In this document: positions 8,770 through 16,984 of the stretch, in pieces | Numbering within the stretch: the stretch's first letter is position 1 | Layout: every line of letters starts with the position of its first letter | From: SHZL01 sp963815185 | GTDB taxonomy: Bacteria; Pseudomonadota; Gammaproteobacteria; Xanthomonadales; SZUA-36 | Assembly (NCBI GenBank): GCA_963815185.1 | Contig: CAWFGC010000009.1 | Location: 620,001 to 684,000 of the forward strand | Reading direction: 5' to 3' | DNA length: 64,000 nucleotides | Notes under the pieces: model-generated | Told to the model about the DNA's origin: nothing | The model's database searches: none | The model's input: only the letters and a program-made list of their open reading frames with translations | Position numbers and translations under genes: made by a program

Positions 8770-10914
8770 TCAGGAATAAAACGCCTGGTTCTTTGCGGCC
8801 CGTTCGCGCAGCCAGGGCGAGACTTCAAAGCGCGGTCCCAGGTTCTTTGCCAGGCGGTCGCATTCGGCGACAAAGGTCTTGAGGCCGACGGTGTCGATAT
8901 AAGAAAGCGTACCACCCGTCCAGGCCGGAAAACCGATGCCGAAAATGGAACCGATGTCAGCGTCTGCCGGATGCGTAACCACCTTCTCTTCAAAACACCG
9001 CGCAGACTCCAGGGCCTGGATATACAGCAGGCGCTGCTGGACGTCCGCGATATCGGGCTGTTTTTCAGACAAGGGAAATTGTTCGGCGAGACCAGGCCAC
9101 AGGTGCTTCTTCGCATCTGCCGGGTAGTCATAGAAGCCGGCGCCAAAACGTTTGCCCTTGCGATCGAGCTTTCCCGCCATCGTATCGATCACCTGTTCTG
9201 CCGGATCGGACGGATACTCCCGTCCCAATGCTTCAGCGGTAGCCTTGCCTACTTTCCACACCAGTTCCAGTGTGACTTCATCTGTCACTGCCAGTGGCCC
9301 GACCGGCATAGCCGCCATTTTTGCCGCGTTTTCGATCAGGGCCGGCTTGATGCCCTCGGCCAGCATGCGTATGCCTTCACTGGTAAAAGTACCGAATACC
9401 CTGCTGGTAAAAAAGCCGCGGCTGTCATTGACCACGATGGGCGTCTTGCGGATCTGCTGGATGTAATCCAGGCTGCGTGCAATCGCCTCGTCGGACGTCT
9501 TTTTGCCGACGATGACTTCCACCAGAGGCATCTTGTCCACCGGGGAGAAGAAATGGATGCCGATGAACTGCTCCGGCCGCTTCGAAGCTTTGGCCAGGCC
9601 GGTGATGGGCAGGGTGGAGGTATTGCTGGCAAAGATGGCCGTTGCCGGGATCACCGCCTCGGTTTTGGCCGTGACGTCGGCCTTGATGCCGACGTTTTCG
9701 AACACGGCCTCGATCACCAGGTCGCAGCCTTTCAGATCGGCATAATCCGCCGTGGGGTGGATCAGGTTCAGCAATGCGTCTTTCTTTTCCGCTGTCGATT
9801 TGCCGCGTGCGATGGCTTTGTCCAGCAAGCCGGTGGAATAGGCTTTGCCGTGTCCGGCTTTTTCCGTATCGGAATCCAGCAGGACCACCTCGATACCCGC
9901 CCTGGCGGAAACGTAGGCAATGCCGGCGCCCATCATGCCGGCGCCGAGAATTCCGAGCTTTTTCACCTGCGACTTGGCAATGCCCTCGGGGCGCCGGCTG
10001 AGCTTGTCGGCCGCGCCCTTGTTGACGAACAGGGTGCGCATCATGTTGCGCGCCACCGGACCGGTGAGCAAGTTGGCGAAGTACTGGGATTCGATGTTCA
10101 GACCCGTATCGATAGGAACGATACTGCCCTCGTAAATCGCCGACATCGCCGCAATGGGGGCGGGGTAGTTGTGCTGCGTTTTGCCCGCCAATAAAGAGGT
10201 GCCGACCATGAAGTTCTGGGCGTTCTTTGGTGTGGTTGCGCCTGCGCCGCCGGGAAACCTGAACCCTTTCTTGTCCCAGGGCTGGACCGGGTCGCCGGAC
10301 TGCAGCACCCAGGCGCGGGCTCGCTCAAGCAGCTTGTCGGCCGGCGCCAGTTCCTGCACGATCCCGAGTTGCAACGCTTTTTGCGCATTGACATTAGTGG
10401 ATTGAAGGATCAGCGGCAGCGCAGCTTCAATGCCGATCAGCCTGGGCAGTCGCTGGGTTCCGCCGGCACCAGGTAAAAGGCCGATCGTTACTTCCGGAAA
10501 GCCAACGACGGCCTTCGCATCATCCACCATGACGCGGTAGTGACAGGCCAGGCACACTTCCAGCCCCCAGCCCAGCGCCAGCCCGTTGATGGCAACAGCG
10601 AATGGCTTGCCGCAGGTTTCCATTCTGCGCAGAGTCCGGTTCATGCCAAAGCTGAATTCAAAGGCTTCTTTCTTGCTCATGCCCCGGTCATACGCAGTGA
10701 CCATGTGCTTGATATCGGCCCCGGCGACAAATGCCTTTTTGGCCGACGTGATCACGGCGCCTTTCACCGCCTCGTCAGCCGTTGCGCGCTCGATCAGGGT
10801 TTCCAGGTCTTCCGTCATTTCCGGCGTCAGCACATTCATGGACTTGCCCGGCAGATCGATGGTGAGGAGCGCGATACCGTCATTGTCGACGGTGTATTGA
10901 ATGGTGTTGGTCAT
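8770..10914 (-). CDS. Multifunctional enoyl-CoA hydratase / 3-hydroxyacyl-CoA dehydrogenase
   Basis: A 714-residue FadB/FadJ-type two-step beta-oxidation enzyme. The N-terminal crotonase domain includes INGLALGWGLEVCLA and the catalytic-Glu loop EVTIGLLPGAGGTQRLP. The NAD-binding domain begins near residue 305 with GILGAGMMGAGIAY, and the C-terminal dehydrogenase domain has the catalytic His in IHFFSPVDKMPLVEV. The start at MTNTIQYTV (10914) is chosen because the upstream extension has no homology and would overlap the thiolase gene. It follows the thiolase gene by 40 nt. Confidence 0.93.
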   Translation of the reverse strand: MTNTIQYTVDNDGIALLTIDLPGKSMNVLTPEMTEDLETLIERATADEAVKGAVITSAKKAFVAGADIKHMVTAYDRGMSKKEAFEFSFGMNRTLRRMETCGKPFAVAINGLALGWGLEVCLACHYRVMVDDAKAVVGFPEVTIGLLPGAGGTQRLPRLIGIEAALPLILQSTNVNAQKALQLGIVQELAPADKLLERARAWVLQSGDPVQPWDKKGFRFPGGAGATTPKNAQNFMVGTSLLAGKTQHNYPAPIAAMSAIYEGSIVPIDTGLNIESQYFANLLTGPVARNMMRTLFVNKGAADKLSRRPEGIAKSQVKKLGILGAGMMGAGIAYVSARAGIEVVLLDSDTEKAGHGKAYSTGLLDKAIARGKSTAEKKDALLNLIHPTADYADLKGCDLVIEAVFENVGIKADVTAKTEAVIPATAIFASNTSTLPITGLAKASKRPEQFIGIHFFSPVDKMPLVEVIVGKKTSDEAIARSLDYIQQIRKTPIVVNDSRGFFTSRVFGTFTSEGIRMLAEGIKPALIENAAKMAAMPVGPLAVTDEVTLELVWKVGKATAEALGREYPSDPAEQVIDTMAGKLDRKGKRFGAGFYDYPADAKKHLWPGLAEQFPLSEKQPDIADVQQRLLYIQALESARCFEEKVVTHPADADIGSIFGIGFPAWTGGTLSYIDTVGLKTFVAECDRLAKNLGPRFEVSPWLRERAAKNQAFYS

Positions 10915-10954
10915 GTTCCTGTATCTCTCTTGAATTGTTGACACTGCAGCGTCG

Positions 10955-12165
10955 TCAGACGCGTTCGATAATGGTGGCCGTTCCCATACCGCCACCGACG
11001 CATAATGTGATCAGGGCGGTACCCAGGTCACGACGCTCAAGCTCGTCGAGAACGGTTCCGAGGATCATCGCCCCGGTGGCGCCGAGCGGATGGCCCATCG
11101 CAATGGCGCCGCCGTTGACGTTGATCTTCTCGTGCGCAATGTTGAGTTGCTGCATGTAGCGCAGTACCACCGCGGCAAACGCTTCGTTGAGTTCGTACAG
11201 GTCAATATCCGCAACGCTCATGCCTGCCAGCTTCAGTGCTTTCTCGCTTGACGGCGCCGGGCCGGTCAGCATGATGGTGGGTTCGCTGCCAGATGGATGC
11301 GAAAGCACGCACGCGGGCCCGGGGCTTCAAGCCGATCTTTTCACCCGCCGCGGCGCTTCCCACCAACACGGCGGCAGAACCGTCGACGATACCGCTGGAG
11401 TTGGCAGCGGTGTGCCGGTGATCGATGAATTCGACATCCGGGTAGCGCTGCAGGGCGACCGCGTCGAAGCCGCCCTGTTCTCCGGCAATCACAAAAGCCG
11501 GCTTCAGGCTGGCCAGGGTTTCCAGGGTGGAATCCGGGCGCATGTGTTCATCCCGGTCGAGTACGACCTCGCCAATGTGGTTCTTGATGGGCAGCACGGC
11601 TTGGTTGAAATAACCATTTTCCCAGGCGTGCGCTGCGCGCTTCTGGCTTTCCAGCGCGTAGCTGTCGAGGTCGGCACGGGAGAAGCCGTATTTCGTCGCG
11701 ATCAGGTCGGCGCTGATGCCCTGGGGCACGATGTAAAGATCGTAGGCAACCTGCGGGTCGATGGCCATGGGGCCGCCGTCCGAGCCCATGGGTACGCGTG
11801 ACATGCACTCCACGCCGCCGCCGATGACCAGGCTCGGACTGGCCGGACATCACCTGTGCCGCCGCAGTGTTCACGGCTTCCAGCCCGGAAGCGCAAAACC
11901 GATTGATTTGTTTGCCCGGCACTGTTTGTGCGTAGTCCGCATTGAGTGCCGCGACACGGGCGATGTCCGCGCCTTGTTCGCCCAGCGGCGTGACACAACC
12001 GAATATGACGTCATCGAGCAGCGAAGTATCGAGGCTGTTGCGGTCGCGCAGGGCGGCCAGCACCTGACTGGAGAGATTGATCGGGGTGATGCCGTGCAGC
12101 GAGCCATTGGCCCTGCCGCGGCCGCGCGGCGAACGGATATGGTCATAAATGAATGCGTCTGTCAT
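10955..12165 (-). CDS. Acetyl-CoA acyltransferase, FadA-like thiolase (two frameshifts)
   Basis: A thiolase of about 400 residues for the last step of beta-oxidation. The acyl-accepting Cys is in NRFCASGLEAV (near residue 91), and the C-terminal motifs are NEAFAAV, GGAIAMGHPLGATGA and CVGGGMG with the second catalytic Cys. Two single-base insertions break it: one extra C near 11835 (restoring MSGQSELVIGGGVECM) and one extra T near 11293 (restoring AFASIGSEPTIML). Because the enzyme is intact otherwise, I read both as sequence errors. First catabolic gene of the operon, 43 nt after tetR. Confidence 0.88.
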
Positions 12166-12208
12166 GTGTTTTCCTCATATTTCCCGCGGGCGGGATGGAT
12201 ACCTGGTT

Positions 12209-12859
12209 CTATTCTGTCTGCAGCCAGTGCAGCATGTTCTCCTTCATTTCCCGGTAGGCCTGGTCGAGATCCAGACTGGGGTCGACCAGCCATTGGTGAT
12301 TGATGCCAATCGTGGTGGCGTACAACTGCTCCCCCGCTCGCTCGGGATCCACATCCGCCCGGATCTCCCCGAGTTCCTGGCCGCCACGCACCCAGTTGGC
12401 CATGGATTCCCGCTGCAGCCGCATGAACCCGGACAGGTTGGGTTTGAATTCGGAGCCCGGATCGAGCGAGCCAAACCACAAAATGTACATCGCGCGCAGA
12501 TGGTCCGGACGTTTGAGCACGTGCTGCAAATGGGCTTCGTTGGCGGCCCTGAGTGCCTCCAGGCCAGTCTTGCCTCCCACGCGATTTTGTAACGCTTCGA
12601 CCCAGCTGGCACTGACTTCGCGCAACAATTTGCGGAAAAGGCCGGCTTTGGTGCCAAAATGATGGGTTGCGAGGCCGCGGCTGTAGCCGGCTTTTTCGCC
12701 AATGGCTTTTAGCGTCGCGCCTTCAATGCCGACCGCGTTCAGCAATTCGATGGCGGCGGCAATCATGCGTTCTTCGGCCAGCGCGGTCCGCTCTGCCTGG
12801 GTTTTCGGGCGGCTGCGGAGATCCTCGGCGACTGCGGTCAAGTGGCGTGTACCAGGCAT
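12209..12859 (-). CDS. TetR-family repressor of the beta-oxidation operon
   Basis: A 216-residue TetR-type regulator. The helix-turn-helix is near residues 40-65 (ATLKAIGEKAGYSRGLATHHFGTKAGLF), and the C-terminal half is the ligand-binding domain, for which an acyl-CoA is a reasonable guess. The start MPGTRHL is selected since the upstream in-frame codons run through a palindromic operator. It is the first gene of the operon with the thiolase, FadB-like enzyme, dehydrogenase and racemase, so it should control both itself and the pathway. Confidence 0.87.
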   Translation of the reverse strand: MPGTRHLTAVAEDLRSRPKTQAERTALAEERMIAAAIELLNAVGIEGATLKAIGEKAGYSRGLATHHFGTKAGLFRKLLREVSASWVEALQNRVGGKTGLEALRAANEAHLQHVLKRPDHLRAMYILWFGSLDPGSEFKPNLSGFMRLQRESMANWVRGGQELGEIRADVDPERAGEQLYATTIGINHQWLVDPSLDLDQAYREMKENMLHWLQTE

Positions 12860-12864
12860 GATCA

Positions 12865-12893
12865 ATAAACTTGTTAGCGACAAGCAAGTTTAT
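12865..12893. promoter_or_regulatory. Inverted-repeat operator upstream of tetR
   Basis: Perfect 9-bp arms ataaacttg (12865-12873) and caagtttat (12885-12893) flank 11 bp, and an inner cttgt/acaag pair nests inside them. The site begins 6 bp upstream of the tetR start, where a TetR autoregulatory operator is expected. Function is inferred from symmetry and position. Confidence 0.65.
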
Positions 12894-12990
12894 CAAGCGG
12901 GCGGGAATTGTCAATGACTGCTTGGCCGAATCCTGACTGAGACCCCATTCACTCCCGTCATCCTGGCCCGCGACAGCCTTTACTCCCGTC

Positions 12991-13033
12991 ATCCCAGTCC
13001 GGCACAGCCGCGTCTGGGATCCAGTGCCGGACT
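12991..13033. repeat. Extragenic palindromic repeat
   Basis: Two interleaved perfect inverted repeats: atccca/tgggat (12991-12996, 13015-13020) and agtccggcac/gtgccggact (12996-13005, 13024-13033). Upstream, the string actcccgtcatcc occurs twice (12950-12963 region and 12982-12994). This looks like a REP-type extragenic element. It runs into the DUF3501 stop codon and could also act as the transcript end of that operon. Confidence 0.55.
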
Positions 13034-13614
13034 AATCGATGTCCTGCAGCAATGAAGCACGGGTATCGGCGGGAACGGTAACCTGATGTTTGTAGCCCTC
13101 ATGGTCCGATCCAAAGGACAACGCGGCGCCATTGCGCAAAGCGGTGATCATCCCCGGCGTCAACTCAAAGCGCATGAAATGCACGGCGGAAGTCTTCTCC
13201 GTCGGTTGAGCGCTCCAGGTCTTCATTGGCGATGGCGAAGACCTTGTCCTGGCCGTCGACCCGCATCCACACCAGGCGCTCCATGCCAACCAGTTCCGCC
13301 AGGCGCTGCCGGCGGACGTCGACGTCCTCGAATTCCAGCATGGCGGTGGCTTTCCAGTTGCTGCCGTCGGGTATCAGGGGGTTGTACGCATCCAGTTCTT
13401 CCTTGATTGCTGCAGCCTCGAAAATCTTTTCGATGCGCAACATCTCCTGCACCTGGTACTGGATGGTCAGGCGGTCTTCAAAATACAGTGAAAGATTCGG
13501 TCCGACGTCGACGCGGCGGTCCTTTTTATGCTCAATGACACGCGCGCGAAAAGCATCGCGCTGTTCGGCGTATTCTTCCAGGCTCATCAGGTCCTGGCGG
13601 GTTAATGGTTTCAT
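13032..13614 (-). CDS. DUF3501 protein (one frameshift)
   Basis: About 193 residues of the DUF3501 family, function unknown. It begins MKPLTRQDLMSLEEYAEQR and contains LTIQYQVQEMLRIEKIF, typical of the family. The C-terminal 60 residues (TSAVHFMRFELTPGM...DTRASLLQDID) lie in another frame, joined by a one-base shift near 13190. DUF3501 genes are known to travel with a rubrerythrin and a CCG-domain iron-sulfur protein, exactly as here. I infer a joint role in peroxide handling or redox repair; no biochemistry can be read from the sequence. Confidence 0.8.
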
Positions 13615-13676
13615 CGGTTTTCCTGTCAATATGTCAGTTGCTGAAGCGTGACTCGCTCGGCTGACGCCTCGTGCGT

Positions 13677-15046
13677 TCAAATTCCATAGGCCTTTCGGAG
13701 CAGGGTCAGCGGGTTGGTTTCGCCGTGCTTCAGTTCCAGACCGTCTGGCAATCTGCGTCGCGGCCATCGGGCAGTCCGACACCAGGTAATCGGCTTGCGT
13801 TTTCTTCACCCGGCTGATGGCCGCGCGCGCTATTTTCTGCGATTTCTCGTAGGTTGCGGCGCGGACGCCGTAGGTGCCGTCGTGACCGGAGCAGCGCTCG
13901 ATCATTTCAATTTCGGTGCCCGGCACCAGTGACAGGATGTCCTTGGTTTTGGGGCCGATATTCTGCACCCGCTGGTGGCAGGGCACATGCCAGGCGACTT
14001 TACCCAGTTCCTGTTTGAACGCTGTGTTCAACAGTCCGGCCTTGTGACGGTGCAGCAGGTATTCGAATGGATCGAAAATGTGCTGTTTGACTTTCTGTAT
14101 ATCGGCGTCATCCGGAAACATCAGCGGCAGTTCCTGCTTGAACATCAATACGCAGGACGGGATGGGCGCAACAATGTCCCAGCCTGCTTCGATCAGTTGC
14201 ACCAGTTGCGGGATATTGCTGCGGCGGTACTTGTCGACCGAATCGAGATCTCCTTGCTCGAATTTGGGCATGCCGCAACATTCCCCGCGTTCGGTAAGCC
14301 GCAGCGGAATACCGTTGTGTTCGAAAATCTTGATCAGGTCCTGGCCGATATCCGGGGCATTCACATTGCAGTAGCAGGTGGCGAACATGCGCTACTTTTC
14401 CGCGGGTTGGGCCGGCGGTCTGAATGGCCGCTTGCAACGGGCTGCGGCCCTTGTCCCGGCGGCGCAGGGTATCGGAGTGGAACACCGGCAAATGAGCGCG
14501 GTGATCCACGTCCAGGACTTTTTCCATCACTTTGCGAACGATGGCATTGCCGTTGGCCGCATTGATGATATCGGAGACCACGGGCAGGCTGCCCAGGTTG
14601 CCCTGGATCTTGGCATTGCTGAGCAGTTTGTGGCTGAGCTTGCGTTCGCCTTTTTTGAACTGCAGCGCCTTGGCGCGCAGCATCAGGTGGGGAAAATCCA
14701 CGTTCCATGGGTGTGGCGGTACATAGGGGCACTTGGTCTGATAACACAGATCGCACATGAAGCACTGGTCGACCACCTTCCAGTAATCTGCCTTGGCGAC
14801 ACCGTCCACCTCCATGGTCGATGACTCGTCCACCAGGTCGAACAGGGTGGGGAAGGCATCGCACAGCGAAACACAACGGCGGCAGCCGTGGCAGATGTCA
14901 AAGACGCGCTCCAACTCCTCGTTCAGCGCGTCCTCGCTGAAAAAGTCCGGTTCCTGCCAACCCAACGGATGACGGGTCGGAGCTTCCAGGCTGCCTTCAC
15001 GGCTTCCTTCACCCGTAGCGCTGTTCGGTGGCGTCGGCTCATTCAT
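13677..15046 (-). CDS. CCG-domain iron-sulfur oxidoreductase, GlpC/HdrB-like (two frameshifts)
   Basis: About 455 residues. The N-terminal half carries two 4Fe-4S ferredoxin motifs (CHGCRRCVSLC and CFMCDLCYQTKCP). The C-terminal half carries two cysteine-rich CCG-type segments (GECCGMPKFEQGD, and PCHQ followed by ERCSGHDGTYG), as in heterodisulfide reductase subunit B and GlpC. It should pass electrons between clusters and a partner such as the neighbouring rubrerythrin. Frames break near 14395 (in KVA/FATCYCNV) and 13757 (an extra A before DGLELKHGETNPL); both look like sequence errors. The start ATG overlaps the stop of an unassigned upstream reading frame. Confidence 0.82.
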
Positions 15047-15186
15047 CTATTTCGGTCTCGCAGTAGGTGACGTTCACTCGCCACGGCGGTCAGAGCCCGG
15101 CAGGCAAAACGGCAATAACGTGGACTGGCGACGATCAGCGCGAATCCCACCTCGAGGCAGAATTCACGTGACTGGCGCAGTTGGTC

Positions 15187-15224
15187 GCAGGCAAAGTGAT
15201 ATTTGAATCATTCACTTTGCCTGC
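15187..15224. terminator. 13-bp perfect hairpin downstream of rubrerythrin
   Basis: gcaggcaaagtga (15187-15199) and tcactttgcctgc (15212-15224) form a perfect 13-bp stem with a 12-nt loop, 16 bp after the rubrerythrin stop. There is no T tract, so it is more likely an mRNA 3'-end stabiliser or processing site than a classical intrinsic terminator. Confidence 0.5.
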
Positions 15225-15239
15225 TTCCTGCGGCGGCTT

Positions 15240-15656
15240 TTAGTTCAGCTCGTCAAGGGCTTTCTGGAAGCGGTTGGCGTGTGAGCGTTCCGCTTTGGCC
15301 AGGGTCTCGAACCAGTCGGCAATTTCGTCAAAGCCTTCGTCGCGGGCGGAACGAGCCATACCGGGGTACATGTCGGTGTACTCGTGCGTTTCGCCGGCAA
15401 TGGCTGCCTTCAGGTTGCTCGCCGTCGGTCCGATCGGCAAACCCGTGGCCGGATCACCGGATTCTTCCAGGTATTCAAGGTGGCCATGGGCATGCCCGGT
15501 TTCTCCCTCGGCAGTGGAGCGGAAAACAGCGGACACGTCATTGTAGCCCTCGACATCCGCGCGCTGGGCGAAGTACAGGTAACGGCGGTTGGCCTGCGAT
15601 TCGCCGGCAAATGCATCTTTGAGATTCTGTTCGGTTTTCGAGCCTTTCAGTGACAT
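15240..15656 (-). CDS. Rubrerythrin (erythrin type, no rubredoxin domain)
   Basis: A 138-residue ferritin-like diiron protein. The iron-binding Glu/His residues are visible in FAGESQANRR, EGETGHAHGH, GETHEY and AERSHANRF. The C-terminal rubredoxin domain found in anaerobe rubrerythrins is absent. Such proteins reduce hydrogen peroxide using an external electron donor. The iron-sulfur protein downstream is an attractive donor. A ggagg ribosome binding site precedes the ATG. It heads the rubrerythrin / iron-sulfur / DUF3501 trio. Confidence 0.92.
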   Translation of the reverse strand: MSLKGSKTEQNLKDAFAGESQANRRYLYFAQRADVEGYNDVSAVFRSTAEGETGHAHGHLEYLEESGDPATGLPIGPTASNLKAAIAGETHEYTDMYPGMARSARDEGFDEIADWFETLAKAERSHANRFQKALDELN

Positions 15657-15697
15657 GGTGGTAAAACCTCCGTATCAATGTAATTCATTCAGAACAA

Positions 15698-15726
15698 AGC
15701 ATAGTCTGGTTAAAAGAATAGGTAAA
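15698..15726 (-). promoter_or_regulatory. Predicted sigma-70 promoter of rubrerythrin
   Basis: On the minus strand TTTACC (15726-15721) and TATGCT (15703-15698) are separated by 17 bp and lie 42 bp upstream of the rubrerythrin ATG. The -35 box is a weak match; this is a pattern-based guess. Confidence 0.35.
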
Positions 15727-16004
15727 ATTGATTTTAATAATCGAATGCATAGACAGGGTCAATGGCCCTTTTTCCACTTTCACACCATATCTATATTGGG
15801 GTCAGGTGGAGGCAATCAATACTCTGTCGGTTGAACCGTTTGGTTCGCCGTGATGGAATGCGGCTCTGCGTTCTTGATATGGAACTTAACACTGTGATCC
15901 GCTCGGGTCCGACTCCGCCGTCAATTAGAAGAAAGAACGGAACACGACCTGACGATCGAGGATCTGAAATTTGATCCGCCGGACTTGCCTGGAAAGCGCC
16001 TCCA
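15727..16004. other. Intergenic stretch between rubrerythrin and the kinase gene
   Basis: No convincing complete gene. The left part is AT-rich and holds a ggggtcagg string (15797-15805) similar to the edge of the REP elements found elsewhere in the window. The right part (about 15940-16004) reads as the N-terminus of the kinase gene in shifted frames (TIEDLKFDPPDLPG, then AIARKYFGIAG), so the true kinase start is probably here. Confidence 0.4.
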
Positions 16005-16984
16005 GTGCCATTGCCAGGAAGTACTTCGGTATCGCCGGATAGCCTGAAAATACTGGAGGGCGAGCGGGATCAGAACTGCCGCATCACCACCGCCGAAGGC
16101 AGGCAATATGTCTTGAAGATTGCCAGCGCGGGCGAAGATCCTGCAGTCGTCGATTTCCAGGTCAAGGCCCTGTTACATATCGAGAGCACGGATCCGGACA
16201 TCCCGGTTCCGCGCATGGTGCGCGGCAAAGAATGGCGATGTGGTATTCCAGTGTTCAAGCGCCAAGGGGCGACATCTGCTGCGAATGCTGACCTACTTAC
16301 CCGGCATTCCTTACCAGCAGGGGCCCAGGGTTTCGCCTTCCGGGCTGTACCGGGTGGGCGAGTTTCTGGCGCGTCTCAATCACGCCCTGGCCGGTTTCTC
16401 GCACCCGGCTGCCGGACATTTCATGCCCTGGGACAGTACCAACGGACTGCTGTTCAAACGCCAGTTGCGCGATTTGCTGCCGGCAGAGGTGCAAACCCTG
16501 GTCGCGCCCGCCTTGCAGCGGCTGGAACATGAAGTTTTTCCGCAGTTGCCTCGCCTGCGCAGCCAGGTGATTCACCATGATGGTCATGGCGCCAATTTGC
16601 TTCGAGCCTCCGAGGCCAGTGAACAAGTCGTGGGCATCATCGACTTTGGCGACATGATTTATGGCCCGATCATTTGCGATCTCGCTGTTAGCCTCACGGA
16701 TTTCATGGAGGCTCATTATGATCCGGCAGCAGTCGCGGCCGCCATGTGCCGGGGTTTTCATTCGGTGCTTCCACTGCAAGCGACCGAGACCGACCTGTTG
16801 CTCGACCTGGTGATCGCACGCCAGATCCTGATTCTGCAATTGTTCGAGTTCCGCCGCCGCAATATGGAAACACCCGCCGCAGTTCGTGATTGCGGAACAA
16901 CCGGCTATCATTGCCAGTCTGAACATGCTGATGGCCCTGGACCGTGCAGCATTCAACCATGGCCTGCGGGAGCTGCTGACATGA
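16005..16984 (+). CDS. HYKK-like small-molecule kinase (several frameshifts)
   Basis: A choline-kinase-fold phosphotransferase resembling hydroxylysine kinase. Reading across frames gives LEGERDQNCRITTAEGRQYVLKI, then LLRMLTYLPG, the catalytic loop HHDGHGANLL and the metal-binding IDFGDMIYGPIICDLAVSL. Shifts are needed near 16030, 16218 (extra G) and 16880; the N-terminus probably extends to about 15940. The true C-terminus (AIIASLNMLMALDR...GLRELLT) ends in a TGA overlapping the aminotransferase ATG. In the raw sequence it runs on into that gene as an apparent 720-residue fusion, which I reject. The likely role is to phosphorylate an amino alcohol for the PLP enzyme next door. Confidence 0.75.

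Noticed and set aside
8761..10194. 477-residue plus-strand frame opposite the FadB-like gene
   Set aside because: Fully antisense to a clear multifunctional enzyme, without start signals or domains.
11202..12165. Thiolase as a pseudogene
   Set aside because: All catalytic motifs are intact and two one-base corrections restore the whole protein; the rest of the operon is intact. Error in the sequence is more likely than decay.
13165..14388. Iron-sulfur protein fused to DUF3501
   Set aside because: The apparent fusion arises because a one-base insertion near 13757 skips the true stop at 13677. The corrected frame ends properly and DUF3501 has its own start at 13614.
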